A DNA stretch of 64,000 nucleotides from contig CM053331.1 of NCBI GenBank assembly GCA_028583605.1, positions 34,144,318 through 34,208,317 on the forward strand. Direction: 5' to 3'. Source of the DNA: Dastarcus helophoroides. Lineage: Eukaryota > Arthropoda > Insecta > Coleoptera > Bothrideridae. The notes beneath the pieces are model-generated. The model made no database searches. It had not been told where the DNA came from and worked only from the letters and a program-made list of their open reading frames with translations. This document shows positions 25,201-34,190 of the stretch, one piece after another. The position numbers and the translations under genes were made by a program. The first letter of the stretch is position 1. Every line of letters begins with the position of its first letter.

Positions 25201-28200
25201 TTTGAAAATAAATTCGTAATTTCAAAAGAAAGAGTGAAAAAGGCTCGAGAAAATCTCAAAATTTGAAGATAACGTTTAATTTTAAACAAAAAATGGAAAT
25301 TTTTGGACAAAGCAAATTGAAAATAAATTTTCAGTTAACTACTTGAGCCAACTCTATTCTAGTAACGACTACAAAAATATTAAATTATTGCTAACTTTTT
25401 GTTTTGCAGAAAGGAATCAAAGCACTTGGGGGCCTTCTGCAGCTTACTTATCCACACAACTCATTCAGCTGATTCAGCTTCGGTTAATAGATTGTCACTT
25501 GGGGGCCTTCTGCGCCTTACTTATCCACACAACTCATTCAGCTGATTCAGCTTCGGTTAATAGATTGTATCAGGTTTCAAAACAAGGTCTGATTCTTTTT
25601 TACAGAAAAGATTATGAATTCTTTTGAAATGAATTCTAAAAACCTCTTTTGAAATGAATTCTATAACCTCTTTTGAAATGAATTTTTAAAACCTAATATT
25701 TCAGAATTTATGGCTTGATTCCTTTTTGCAAAAAATACTGACCAATGCCGTGATGCTGAGCTCTCTTAGTCAGTAGCTCTGGGTCGTGGATCCTCTGAGC
25801 CCCGCTCAAAATTTCTTCCCCTCTCATGAACATATCGTACGAGTTTGATAAAACGGGGTCCTTGGGGTCAGGCATGGTGTAAAACGGTCTGACAGCTAAA
25901 GGATATTTGTCCAAAATGTAAAAATCGGTATCGTATTTGGCTTTAACCAAACGTCCCAGAAGTTTCTCCGCTGGCGTACTTAGATCTTCCTCGGGTCCCA
26001 CCTCGATGCCAACCTCGTTCAACATTTCACGCCCCTCATTGTAATGAAGGACTAACGGAGGGTCCAAAAACGTGAACGGTTCCACCGGGTATTGTTGGCT
26101 AATCATTTGGACTTCTTGGGCATACCTAAAATAATATTATCTTTTAACGAGGTTTAAACCCCAATAAAACTGGATTACAACACGAAACGTTATGATAGAA
26201 AATTGTTCAAAAAAAAAAATGTGTTGTCACTTAAGGATGGTAAAATTACTAGTGAATTTAAAAGCCTTACTCGTCACGTAAGCGTGTAAATATGGAAGTG
26301 AACAGGTCGCCAATGGTCAACATAACTTCGTGGTAGTGACTTTTGAAGGCCATTTCGAGGTCCAAGCCGGTGAATTCGGTTAAATGCCGGTGGGTGTTCG
26401 AGTCTTCAGCCCTAAATACAGCGCCGACGGTGAAAACTTTCTCGAAATCGGCCGCTATAGCCATCTGCTTGTACAACTGGGGGCTTTGAGCTAAATATGC
26501 CGAACCTGCACAAGTTGTTTTAAGTTTTGTAGCATTCCACACCCATTATTTGTACATTGCAACTTCAAAATTAAACTTACGAGACTTTTTCCTCAAAATT
26601 TTTGACCATTTACTTGTACTTTTTTTCAAAATTTTGGATTTTTCCGACATTTTGTTTTCCAAATTTTTGGCCTTCAAAGATTTCTTCGAAATTTACAAAA
26701 ATCTTTATTAATAAACCACAATCTGGACATTTTTATTCCGAGTTTACACTCGAAACCGCTAGAGGATTCGGCCAAAAACTAGTTTCGAAGCGATCTAGGT
26801 TTTGGACCAAAAAAAGCCAGAAACTTCAAATAAAAACTCCAAATTTCTAAAAAAAATGTTTAGAAGTGCCCAAATCAAATTTAAAGTTTAGACATAAATG
26901 TATTTTTTCAAAGGTCGAGATTGGAGTCGAACTTTCAGATTGTGGACTGAATTTGGAGATTCAAGTTGAAAATTAGAGAAAAATAAAAATCTGGAAAGTC
27001 TGTGATCTATGGAGCTTGTTAGCATAACACAAATTGCCAGTATAACCGCTAATGATGCTGTAAAGCGAAACCTGGTCTGGTCCCATCAAATATTTATAGA
27101 AATATCGTGGAATTTTTAATATCTGTTGTTGTTTTAATTATTAATAAAGTTTAATAGTTATGAATACATATTAAACGTCGAATTTTAGTGGTCCTTGGTT
27201 ATCTTCAAAAATTGAAATATAAAACTTGTCCCCTGAAAATCTTTCTTGGTTTGAGGGGACAAGTTTTATATTTCAAACGTCGAATGTCCAAACATTATCA
27301 AGATTTCGACCTGGTATCCAAAATTTTAAGGAAAAAATTCAAGATCAAACTAGGAAATACAAAGAACAAACAAACACACACAGAAGTTAGAATTATTGCC
27401 AAATAATTCTTAAATTCTAGGCCATAGAATATACAAGACTTACTTTTAAAGTAGCTAACAGTGAATACGTTGGCTCCGCCTTCCGAGGCAGCGGAAATGA
27501 TTTTGGGCGTGTGAATCTCAACGAAACCCTTCTTGGTCAAATGTTCCCTGAAGAGGCGACAAACTCCAGCCTCCAATTTAAAAATAGCTTGATTAGTGGC
27601 AGTTCTTAAATCCAATATTCTATTGTCCAACCTTGTATCTTGATTCACACGAATATTTAAACCCTCGTCGTCCTAAAACACACTTCTATGACTTCAGAAA
27701 CAACCTCGTCTCCTAAAAGTGTACCCCTTGCTTCTCAGGTCTTGCAGCATCTTCAATCTGCAACGGTAGCTGGGAATCTGATTCCGAAACCACCCATATT
27801 TGGGAAGCAACGAGTTCAACGTCCTTTTGCGTGCAAGATGCGATTTCTGAGGGTACCTCAGCAACGTTAGCTTCCACATCCACGATACTTTCTTTGTTTA
27901 TACTAGGTAAACAAAATGAAAGTTACCAACGTTTGCTGCAGTTTTATCAGAAACTTACTTGCTGGCAAATTTCACCATTGATCTTGAAATGCTTCCGGAG
28001 ACATTCAAAATGACTTGAATGGTGTATTCCCTTTGGCGAAGCACGATAAAGCATTGTTTACCTCTTGCTCTCGATGTGTGTAGTCTGGCTCTAACCCAAA
28101 CCGTTTTCCCGGAAAGCTGCTTGTTTATGATCTTGAGTTCAGTGTATTTGTCTTCGGGAACTTTATTCTCAGATCGAATAAGAGGTAGGTTGCCGTATTT

Positions 28201-29507
28201 CCCCTTTGAAACGTCACCTAAAGTATAACGTTGATTAAAATCTTATTTTTCAATATTGCCCCAAAGATTCCCAACAAGCAGATTCATCAAATTGAATGCA
28301 GGGTGCCCATTATAAATCATGACATTTATTCTGAAAAGTCGACTTTTCTTTTAATTTTAAGCTAATATCAAATTTTTTTAAATAAATTCCCAATTTTGTT
28401 GGAAATTTCGACATTAAAGAAACGTTGATTTTTGATTTCAGTTTAGACTTTCGCTTAATTTTTGACTTTGATTTCATAATTGTAACTTTAATCTCTAAAT
28501 ATAGAGTTAGTTTCTTAAAATTTCGAGAAATATTTTTTGAAAAATATCGAACTTTCGATTAAGTGTCGAAACTTTGATTTTTTATATCAAAATTTTGATT
28601 TTATGAGATTTCTATTGTTTAGGTTTTTCCTGAAATTTTTATTTTTATCTCAAAATTCCTCTACTTCACTAAATTTTCTTTGACTAAAATTTCAATTTTG
28701 GACTAAAATTTACTCAATTTTTATTCAAGTAGAGTTCATGTCTATTCTCGAGTTGTGGCTTTTTGAGGATTTTTTTTTTGACTTTTTTAACGTCTATGTC
28801 AAAAAATGATATGAGAGTTCTTGAGGGGAAGATATGTTTACCCAAATGTGATCCAAATTTAGTCATGATCCACTTTTTTAAATAAAATTGTTGCTGTGCT
28901 TAATAATTCATCTCTAACTGAGTGATTAGGTGGTATTTTTAATTGTTATAAATCCATTTCAATGATGATAATTAAACACTAATAAATAAAATTTAATACA
29001 TATATTTATAAAAGAGCAGTTGATAAATTAAACCAAACTGACCACTGTACAAATTAATTGAGTTAATTGCTACATTAAACTTGACAAATCCATAATTTAG
29101 ACTAAGCATGTTGTTACAAATATAAATTTTATTTCATAATATTTCATTATTTTATTTCTGTAGTCATTGTTTAGCTATCATAATAGTACGCAAATAGTAG
29201 TCTGTGGTATTAATTTGTCTTACTCATTTTGATAGTGTTGGGGCCCCTAAACTAACACATTGTAAAATACTTCACAATTTGTCCGGCATAACAAATATTA
29301 TTCATCCCTGAATTAATGGTTATAAGGGTAGAAAAATTAACAGTTTGAATTACCATCTTCTTGAGGTTCCACCGGCTGATTTTCTTTGCCGTTTTTATGG
29401 TCCGCCTTCTTGGCAGCCTTTTCGGCTTTTTTAGCCTCTTTCTTTTGAGCCTTTTTGCTTTCCGGTTTAACCAGAACTTCAGCCGCAACCTCAGTATTCG
29501 ACTCCAT
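10128..29507 (-). CDS. DARS1: Aspartate--tRNA ligase, cytosolic (class II)
   Basis: Charges tRNA-Asp in the cytosol; 533 codons in seven exons: 29354-29507, 27959-28217, 27725-27902, 27444-27672, 26271-26505, 25743-26125 and 10128-10291. All junctions have GT-AG ends and phases that sum to an open frame. Residues 1-51 are a Lys/Ala/Glu-rich extension. About 55-150 is the OB-fold anticodon-binding domain ([16 protein letters not shown]). The catalytic core carries motif 1 ([12 protein letters not shown], about 245-255), motif 2 (FRAED, 304-308) and motif 3 (GGGIGLER, Arg 507). It ends [10 protein letters not shown] as in animal cytosolic enzymes. Length slightly exceeds human DARS1 (501) because of the N-terminal extension. 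The last exon is 15.4 kb from the sixth, across satellites and transposons. It is head-to-head with IWS1 and convergent with the ankyrin gene. Nothing suggests a pseudogene. Confidence 0.95.
10380..10600. other. Unassigned intronic segment with a fragment of hammerhead family 1
   Basis: Mixed-composition stretch between the last synthetase exon and the A-rich repeats. GGAACGCACTGGTCC followed by ATATCTTCA at about 10487-10515 resembles the outer end of the repeated element at 22432, 27188 and 54512, so it may be a decayed copy. No gene seen. Confidence 0.35.
10600..12884. repeat. A-rich degenerate repeat block (left part)
   Basis: Short phrases of the type GAAATTTTCAAAAAA and TCGAAATTTT are repeated irregularly. 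The first 500 bp are T-rich on + (TTTTTTCTCGAAATT) and the remainder A-rich. From about 11850 a longer unit is recognisable; it is repeated near 12180, 12800, 20570 and 21120 (ACATGTCGAACTTTTCAAAAAC, then the AGAGAGGAAA phrase, then AATTGAGATTTTTAAG). The block is interrupted by the TTAA element and resumes at 19810. Confidence 0.8.
11288..11449. repeat. Near-perfect 62-bp inverted repeat with 38-nt loop
   Basis: Arms 11288-11349 and 11388-11449 match at about 60 of 62 positions when one is reverse-complemented. Both include CTTCGGCC-type and TTTGGCAATATTTAA phrases that are not satellite-like. A 38-nt loop separates them. It could be a small foldback or MITE-like element, or a hairpin transcript if expressed from the synthetase intron. 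Confidence 0.85.
12885..12888. mobile_element. Left TTAA target-site duplication
   Basis: TTAA immediately left of the terminal inverted repeat. An identical TTAA abuts the other end at 19806-19809. A related uninterrupted repeat unit at about 20575-20650 shows the same flanks joined through a single TTAA (20622-20625). Confidence 0.85.
13223..13249 (+). CDS. Candidate first coding exon of the transposon gene
   Basis: ATG followed by a basic peptide (MRKNNFLKR) and a plausible AG/GTAAAA donor, about 330 bp inside the left terminus. Short basic first exons of this kind suit the N-terminus of such transposases. It is not proven, since I could not identify its acceptor partner. A second ATG near 15085 followed by GTAAAA is an alternative. 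Confidence 0.3.
13828..14864. mobile_element. Non-autonomous hAT-like element nested in the TTAA transposon
   Basis: Bounded by an 8-bp direct repeat AAGTTGGT (13820-13827 and 14865-14872). The left end is CAATGGCGTAGCATGG. The right end, reverse-complemented, is CCTGGACGTAGCGTGAGG, so the termini share the CGTAGC core in register. GC-rich GGGGCC-type subterminal stretches face each other (13855-13885 and 14815-14850), while the interior is AT-rich with no open frame. The 8-bp duplication and the CAGTGGCGTAGC-like terminus fit hAT. Confidence 0.75.
15329..16714 (+). pseudogene. Mutator/Kolobok-like transposase, degraded
   Basis: The exon pieces read in order: [18 protein letters not shown], then (after a stop at about 15509 and further breaks) [16 protein letters not shown], then [18 protein letters not shown], then [18 protein letters not shown], then GDGDSSAQ, ending in a CANHI zinc-type motif. 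Likely introns lie at about 15627-15685, 15948-15997 and 16219-16348. The VDG and GDGDSS aspartates are candidates for the acidic triad. The sequence resembles the 'Mutator-like transposase' domain proteins common in insect genomes (family assignment from memory). Stops near 15509 and a frameshift near 16640, before the [11 protein letters not shown] segment, indicate decay. Confidence 0.7.
16648..17856 (+). CDS. YqaJ-like viral-recombinase-type nuclease domain, C-terminal part of the transposon gene
   Basis: Open for 402 codons. The first 25 codons ([13 protein letters not shown]) belong to the end of the transposase domain in the same frame, so the two domains were probably one polypeptide. 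The nuclease part starts near residue 190 ([17 protein letters not shown]). It shows [13 protein letters not shown] at about 237-249, GVSPDGI at 272-278, IIEIKCP at about 284-290 and [12 protein letters not shown] at about 330-341. The D...EIK pair is the PD-(D/E)XK catalytic signature, and the Glu and Gln motifs match the YqaJ/lambda-exonuclease family. The active-site residues look intact. Its role in the transposon is unknown; end processing of DNA is a reasonable inference. Confidence 0.85.
   Translation: MPHHIFGNHQNCHNTSTRCEDLKMCGLWEDFNNLINGKLINHVNSLVYNVNNNHAELNNSIIAKFIGGKRCNFIQRNSYEAKCEAAAVSFNNKSKFIRNINKSITNRSPGKYAKKFETKMSKSRANVSCKKSLRYTKKIKSTGPGFHYGIKEITNDLDKESYDAAKNEFLNNLKESSVNLNLMTLGQKNNIKWFSERRKRITASTFGRICKINKGLKANIVKDILYSSFSGNESTRWGQDHEKIALQEVAAIMKLDIKECGIFAHKDYFFLGVSPDGIMKDGGIIEIKCPFVAKNVTPLEAVQQKLINFCKIGPNGQLILKETHDYYYQVQGQMEITDRNFCIFAIWTTKGMSTEIIIRNRDFWNLNMLPKLKSFYFEHLLPEIVDSRVSRNLPIRGSKEDE
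17938..18240 (-). mobile_element. Decayed copy of hammerhead family 2 (Penelope/retrozyme-like)
   Basis: On the minus strand this stretch aligns phrase by phrase with the foldback at 55373-55928: TTACGATGGCA for CTACGATGGTGG, GTCAAACACTTTT for GTCGAACACTTTT, and CGGTCTAATTCC for CGGTCCAATCCC. On the plus strand, CATACCAGAGGCGAAA and AGCACGGTAACT are also shared. The ribozyme core at 17971-18014 is mutated (CTAAGGA for CTGATGA, GAAAT for GAAAC), so it should be inactive. Confidence 0.65.
18241..19790. other. Right part of the TTAA transposon without a recognised gene
   Basis: Mixed-composition DNA. Short open frames on the minus strand (18575-18757 and 19521-19715) are not repetitive but match nothing I recognise. 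The last 500 bp (19310-19790) are GC-richer, with GGAGACGG-type phrases that echo the left subterminal region (about 12960-12985). This may be part of longer imperfect terminal structure or promoter sequence. Confidence 0.4.
19810..23450. repeat. A-rich degenerate repeat block (right part)
   Basis: Resumes the array interrupted at 12884. The unit contains GAAAATTCGAAATTTTG, the motif TCTGACCTAAAAAAAT and a CATTCGGAAGTTTTTAG phrase, and recurs near 19810, 20050, 20610 and 21200. Later parts (21600-23300) are more diverged and carry fragments of hammerhead family 1 at about 21620 and 22432. No gene seen. Confidence 0.8.
22432..22605. mobile_element. Palindromic copy of hammerhead family 1
   Basis: Two head-to-head ends of the same element. 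The arms share AAACTTGCCCCCTGAAACC and AAGAAAGATTAAAAAACAC, one being the reverse complement of the other. The centre keeps a degraded ribozyme region on the minus strand. The left outer end reads GGACTGGTCCTTGGTTATC, the common terminus of this family. Confidence 0.7.
23455..25440 (+). repeat. Three-copy tandem array, about 650-bp unit, containing hammerhead family 1
   Basis: CGAAACGYGTTAGAGCAA recurs at 23519, 24170 and 24820, and GTTTTGCAGAAAGGAATCAA near 24105, 24755 and 25405, giving a period of 650 bp. Units are almost identical for long stretches. Only the first unit keeps the CTGAAGA half of the ribozyme motif; in the others it is replaced at a CTTGG junction, which explains how the duplication arose. 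No coding potential is convincing. Confidence 0.85.
23493..23533 (+). ncRNA. Hammerhead-ribozyme-like motif, family 1
   Basis: Order of parts: CTCT (helix I, 23493-23496), CTGAAGA core, a GATAGC/GCTGTC helix II, GAAAC core, GTGTT, then AGAG closing helix I. The core has one nucleotide more than the textbook hammerhead between CTGANGA and helix II. The short, nearly palindromic helix III resembles type I motifs of Penelope-like elements and retrozymes. Activity is not shown. Confidence 0.5.
25408..25570. repeat. Tandem duplication of about 75 bp
   Basis: The phrase CACTTGGGGGCCTTCTGC, followed by CTTACTTATCCACACAAC and CAGCTTCGGTTAATAGATTG, occurs twice in succession. It extends the end of the 650-bp tandem units. 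It lies in the last intron of the synthetase, 170 bp from exon six. Confidence 0.8.
26506..27443. other. Fourth intron of the synthetase, AT-rich, with a family 1 palindrome
   Basis: Degenerate AT-rich sequence with no exon. At 27188-27275 a short palindrome has the family 1 ends (TGGTCCTTGGTTATCTTC; AAACTTGTCCCCTGAAAA mirrored by GAGGGGACAAGTTTTATA). The ribozyme core is missing from this copy. Confidence 0.65.
28290..28800. repeat. T-rich degenerate repeat in the first intron of the synthetase
   Basis: Irregular AAATTTCGA / AATTTTGATTT phrases of the same general kind as the other arrays, without a clear period. The rest of the intron to 29353 is AT-rich and featureless. Confidence 0.5.
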
Positions 29508-29948
29508 CGCACTTCGTACTATTCAAACCGAAAATTGCAACAATTAATTAAATGTTGCAATATTTACATGCACGGGCAAGATAAGGTTAAGTGGATGACA
29601 CATGTCAACGTAACCTAACCTAAACGGATGACAGAGTGAGCGGGTGCATTTAAACTACCTAGTTTTCTATGAATTATTTACGTCTTTGATTTATTTAATT
29701 ATGAAATATGTAATGTAATTGGGTAAAATTAGCATTTATACGATTTTATTATTACACATTTTAATAAAATAACTAAGTATTTATATAAAAAAAGGGATGG
29801 AATATCTAAATAATGATTTAAATTTGTGTGGGTTTTTGACAGATTTACTTCTATGTTTTCATAATTGTCAAAGTTGTCATCTGTCACTTAATTATCAAAA
29901 CGTTTGTGTAATGTGTTGTTTAATTATTTTGGGCAAAAAACAAGAAAT
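29508..29948. promoter_or_regulatory. Shared divergent promoter of the synthetase and IWS1
   Basis: The two start codons (29507 on -, 29949 on +) are 441 bp apart and point away from each other. No repeat of the satellite families intrudes, unlike almost every other non-coding stretch in the window. I see no convincing TATA box, as expected for two housekeeping genes. Confidence 0.6.
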
Positions 29949-32900
29949 ATGGAAGTAGAAACTGGTGAGTATTCATTATTATGGCCGCGTTTTACTTGTG
30001 AGTTCCTAAAAAACGTATAATTTCGATTAATTTGTTCAAGCTGGTACCGAATTGTCGCAATCGAAACTTAGCACAAACACTCCAGCATCTCCGGATGGAT
30101 ACCGCAATTCCAGAGCAAATTCTGTTTCCTCTAACGCTTCAGGCGATCAAAATGACTTAAATTCATCAAAATCCCCGAGATCTTTGTCGGGATCACCCAA
30201 ATCAGGCTCACAGAGGTCACGATCAAATTCCCCAAGATCACGTTCAAATTCACCAAGATCTCGATCAGGTTCCCGGAAATCACGATCTGGGTCTCCAAAA
30301 TCGCGATCCGGTTCCCCCAAATCACGATCGGTGTCGCCAAAATCTGGCCCAGGCTCACCAACATCTGGCCCAGGCTCACCAAAATCTGGCCCGGGCTCCC
30401 CGAAATCGTCCCCCTGCTCACCCGAGGCAAACGGAGATATTTCGCGTGAATCGAGGTCCCCCAGTAGAGAAAGTAATAGAGCGTTGCGATCACGCTCGGT
30501 CACACCAGATGCAGATGGCGCTAAAGCGAGATCTAGATCCGGATCACGCGAAAAATCGCCCAGTTCCCAGACATCTAAATCACCATCGAAAAGAGCCTCC
30601 AGATCACGCTCGAAATCCCCCACGAATTCAGTAAACGCGAGAGAAGGTTCAAAGTCCCCATCCAGATCCAGATCTAGAAGTGGATCAAAAGCATCCAGAT
30701 CGAGGTCCCGTTCGCACAGTGGCTCCAGGAAGGCATCAAGATCAAGATCGCGCTCGAGTAGCGGTTCCCGAAAAGCCTCCAGATCTAGATCGCGTTCCAA
30801 GAGTGGTTCCAGAAAATCCAGATCGCGCTCCGGTTCTAGGAAACGCTCCAGATCACGTTCCAAGAGCGCCTCCAGATCGAGGTCTCGGTCGGGTAGCGGC
30901 TCTCGCAAGGGTTCGAGATCTCGGTCGCGTTCCAGGTCGAGATCAGGGTCTAGAAGGTCTAGATCGGGTTCAGCTCGGTCAAGGTCCGGTTCTAGGAGGT
31001 CGAGGTCCGGTTCTAGAAGGTCCAGGTCTGGTTCTAGAAGGTCGAGGTCTGGTTCTAGGAAGTCGAGATCTGGTTCTCGTCGGTCAAGGTCTGGGTCTGC
31101 TCGATCCAGATCGGGGTCAGCGCGTTCCAGGTCCGGCTCGGCTAGGTCTAGATCAGGGTCTGCAAGATCCAGGTCTGGCTCGGCGCATTCAGCTAGGTCG
31201 CGATCCGGTTCTAGAAAGTCCCGGTCCAGATCGAAGTCTGGAAGTAGATCGCGGTCAAGGTCGCGTAGTGGGTCGAAGAGGTCAAGGTCTGGATCTAGGA
31301 GATCAAGATCTGGTTCAAGGAGGTCCAGGTCTGGGTCTAGAAGGTCGAGGTCTGGGTCTAGAAGGTCGAGGTCTGGATCTAGAAGGTCGAGGTCTGGGTC
31401 TAGGAGATCAAGGTCTGGATCTAGAAGATCGAGGTCAGGTTCGGCCAAATCCAAGTCGAGGTCTAGATCACGTTCACCTTCGGAAAGTGGGGATATTGGG
31501 AGGAAGCGAAGATTGGAATCTGATTCGGAAGATGAAGGGGGTGAAGCTAGGCCGACCAAAACGAAGAAGGTGATCGCTAGTGATGATGAAGGTGATGAAG
31601 CTGGACCGTCGAATACTCAGAATGTTGAGGAGCAGTCTGAAGAACAACCACAGAACGTAGTTCCTGATGTTTCCGATGACTCTGATGATGGCATTGATAG
31701 AAATTTGGATAAGTGAGTAGCAATATCAGCTAATCCTATTTTTAACAAATGATAATACATGAAATAATTTGATTCTCTGTATTTTCAATCAAAACTGGAT
31801 ACATGAATTTCTACTTTGTATGTTATTGTTGCAAAATTGTCGGTCTTGCTTTCTCAACAATGGGCAGCCGCATGTCAAAATTCTGAATGTATATCTAAAA
31901 TTGAAGCTTTTTGAAATGACAAAGCGAATTTATGACTGTAACAGTTCAGACAAAAATCTAGAAGAAATTCCAATTTAAAATTGAATTAAAAAAAATAATA
32001 AATAAAACCGAGAAGTCTATATATTGAGAAAAAAATGGAAGTTTTGTTAGGTCCGTCAAAAGAACACTTGAAGGGAAAAGTAAATTCTTTTTATTATTCG
32101 TTTCCAATGTAAACAACCAAGTAACAACTTCCTGTATACTTTTTTATTTTGCAAGCAAGAGTGATATTTTAAATCATAGAATATAACAGTTTCAAAAGCA
32201 ATCAGACAAGAAAAAATGAAATTTTAATTTTGAATAACAAATATTAATGTGGTATTTGTTTTAATAGTGAACGAAATGATGGGACATCTGACTTTGAACT
32301 TATGCTGGTGAAGAAACGTGAAGAAAAGTCAAAACGACGCAAGAGGAAGGACATAGACATAATTAATGACAATGACGATATAATCGCTCAACTATTAGCC
32401 GACATGCGAAACGCAGCTGAAGTAAGTTGATCCTAAAATTACCACCAATCGGTTTACTTCAACGAATCTTGCAGGATGACAGGAGATTGAATCAGGCAGC
32501 CCAACCAGCTACCAAAAAAATCGGTATGCTCTCCAAGGTGATGTCCCAGTTGAAAAAACACGATCTCCAACTGGCTTTCATCGAGCACAACGTGCTCAAT
32601 GTTTTAACAGATTGGTTGGCGCCTATGCCGGATCGTTCTATGCCTTCGTTGCAAGTTAGGGAATCGATCCTGCGACTTCTATCAGATGTAAGTTTGTTGA
32701 TGTTAAAGCTTTGAAGACTGAAGTTGGTTTTTTTTAGTTTCCACCGATAGATCAATCGACTTTGAAGCATTCAGGTATTGGGAAGGCTGTTATGTATTTG
32801 TATAAACATCCTAAGGAAACTAAAGAAAATAGGGAGAGGGCGGGTAAACTTATAAGCGAATGGGCTCGACCAATATTTAATTTGTCTGCAGATTTTAAAG

Positions 32901-33516
32901 GTAGTTTTAATATTTCGTATTTTAATTTCAATAGTTTTACTGTGGTATTTTAATTCCAATGTTTTTATTGTTGTATTCTAATTCCACGTACTGTGGTATT
33001 TTAATTTCAATATTTCTACTGTGGTATTTGTACTATTTCAATTCGTGTTTGTCATGTAGCAATGAGTAGAGAAGAACGGTTGCAAAGAGACATGGAGCAG
33101 ATGCCGAAGAGGCGCAGATCAGAAGAGCAAATTGCAGCTGAGAGAAAAGAGCTTACAAAAGCGCTTAATGCTGATGGAAAGTAAGTATGTTGCTGCTGTT
33201 AAAACGTTCGCTAATTGTATTTTTAGACCTCTTCGACCAGGTGATAAAGGTTGGGTGGCCAGAGCCCGAGTTCCTATTCCTTCAAACAAAGATTACCTTG
33301 TTAGGCCCAAATGGCAATCAGAAGTGGATATTAGTAGGGTTAGTGATCATTTATTACTTAAGGTGATTGGAGCTTATTTTTGGTTTATTTTAGACTTCGA
33401 AGAAGCAACTTAACAGATTTGAGAAACATTACAAGAATTTCCTAGATGGTAAGAGGATGAAACAAACCAGGAGAGCTGTCGAAATATCCATCGAAGGAAG
33501 GAAGATGGCTTTGTAG
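29949..33516 (+). CDS. IWS1: IWS1, transcription elongation factor interacting with SPT6
   Basis: Links elongating RNA polymerase II and SPT6 to mRNA processing in the nucleus. Eight exons: 29949-29964, 30041-31712, 32268-32421, 32475-32687, 32738-32900, 33060-33180, 33227-33338 and 33394-33516; 857 residues. All introns are GT-AG and in phase. The C-terminal part matches IWS1 closely: DFELML with [18 protein letters not shown], then the TFIIS-N-like helical domain ([43 protein letters not shown]), then [21 protein letters not shown] and the end SIEGRKMAL. The N-terminal half (about 53-480) is a long Arg-Ser repeat of the [13 protein letters not shown] type, followed by an acidic stretch (about 490-562). 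Vertebrate IWS1 has acidic/Ser repeats there, so the RS expansion is unusual. Length is near human (819). Confidence 0.95.
30180..31490 (+). repeat. Coding RS-dipeptide minisatellite of IWS1
   Basis: AGRTCNAGRTCNGGNTCN-type triplet repeats encode Arg-Ser and Gly-Ser runs. The right half (30960-31440) is the most homogeneous, with GGTCTAGAAGGTCGAGGTCT-like units repeated many times. The repeat keeps all three plus frames and one minus frame largely open, which creates long spurious frames. Confidence 0.9.
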
Positions 33517-34190
33517 ATAAATTGTATTTCAATATTTAATGGATTTGTAACATTTACATTAATGTTCATTTTATATTTAGTTTAATGATTAGTTTCCCAT
33601 TTTTATGATATGAATTATTATTTGTACAATAATAATTTTATTTAAACATGCACTTGTTTTATTCTTTAAATTGACATCCGCATTAAAATGTTAATCTCGG
33701 AATGCTGGTAAATTATCAAAAAATAAGTAGAGATTTCAAGCTAGCTAGGAAGCTTAAGATGTATAAGGATATAATTCAAGTTTTAACGCGAAATTTCAAG
33801 AAAAAAATCAAAATTTTTAAAAAAACTTCAAAAAAAATGTATACCTCTGACTGCATTTTGATAAAGTTTCGAGTAATTGACTTCTTGCTCAGCAACTTCC
33901 AGAAAAGGCAAAATTGCCAGATTAAACATAACGCATCAAAATTTTGAGAAAAATTGGGCAAAGCTGATATAAATACCGTGAAAAAGGATAATGAAACTAA
34001 AAGTTTTGTATAAAAAGTTGATGTTTGAATTTTGTCTTAAACATCGGAAGTAATTCTTGATATTTTAATATTACTTCCTGATGCTTCAACTATGAATTTG
34101 AAATGTAAGAACAAATTCAAATCCCGATTTGTTTCATAAAGTTTCGGTAGAAAAAGTCCAAATTGGTTAATTATAAAAAGCATGTAATCC
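33517..34190. other. IWS1 3' flank and AT-rich spacer
   Basis: Presumed 3' UTR of IWS1, followed by AT-rich DNA with a short stretch of AAATTTCAAGAAAAAA-type repeat (about 33780-33840). No gene recognised. No canonical AATAAA is seen close behind the stop; ATTAAA near 33680 is a possible signal. Confidence 0.4.

Noticed and set aside
25708..25742. Stop codon soon after synthetase exon six, suggesting a truncated synthetase
   Set aside because: A good GTCAGT donor follows exon six, and the matching last exon was found at 10128-10291 in the right phase.
30147..31559. 470-codon minus-strand open frame with [12 protein letters not shown] repeats opposite IWS1
   Set aside because: It is the complement of the RS codon repeat; the repeat alone keeps the frame open, and IWS1 on the other strand has strong homology and splice sites.
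30680..31573. 297-codon second plus frame over the IWS1 repeat
   Set aside because: Out-of-frame reading of the same minisatellite, with no conserved content.
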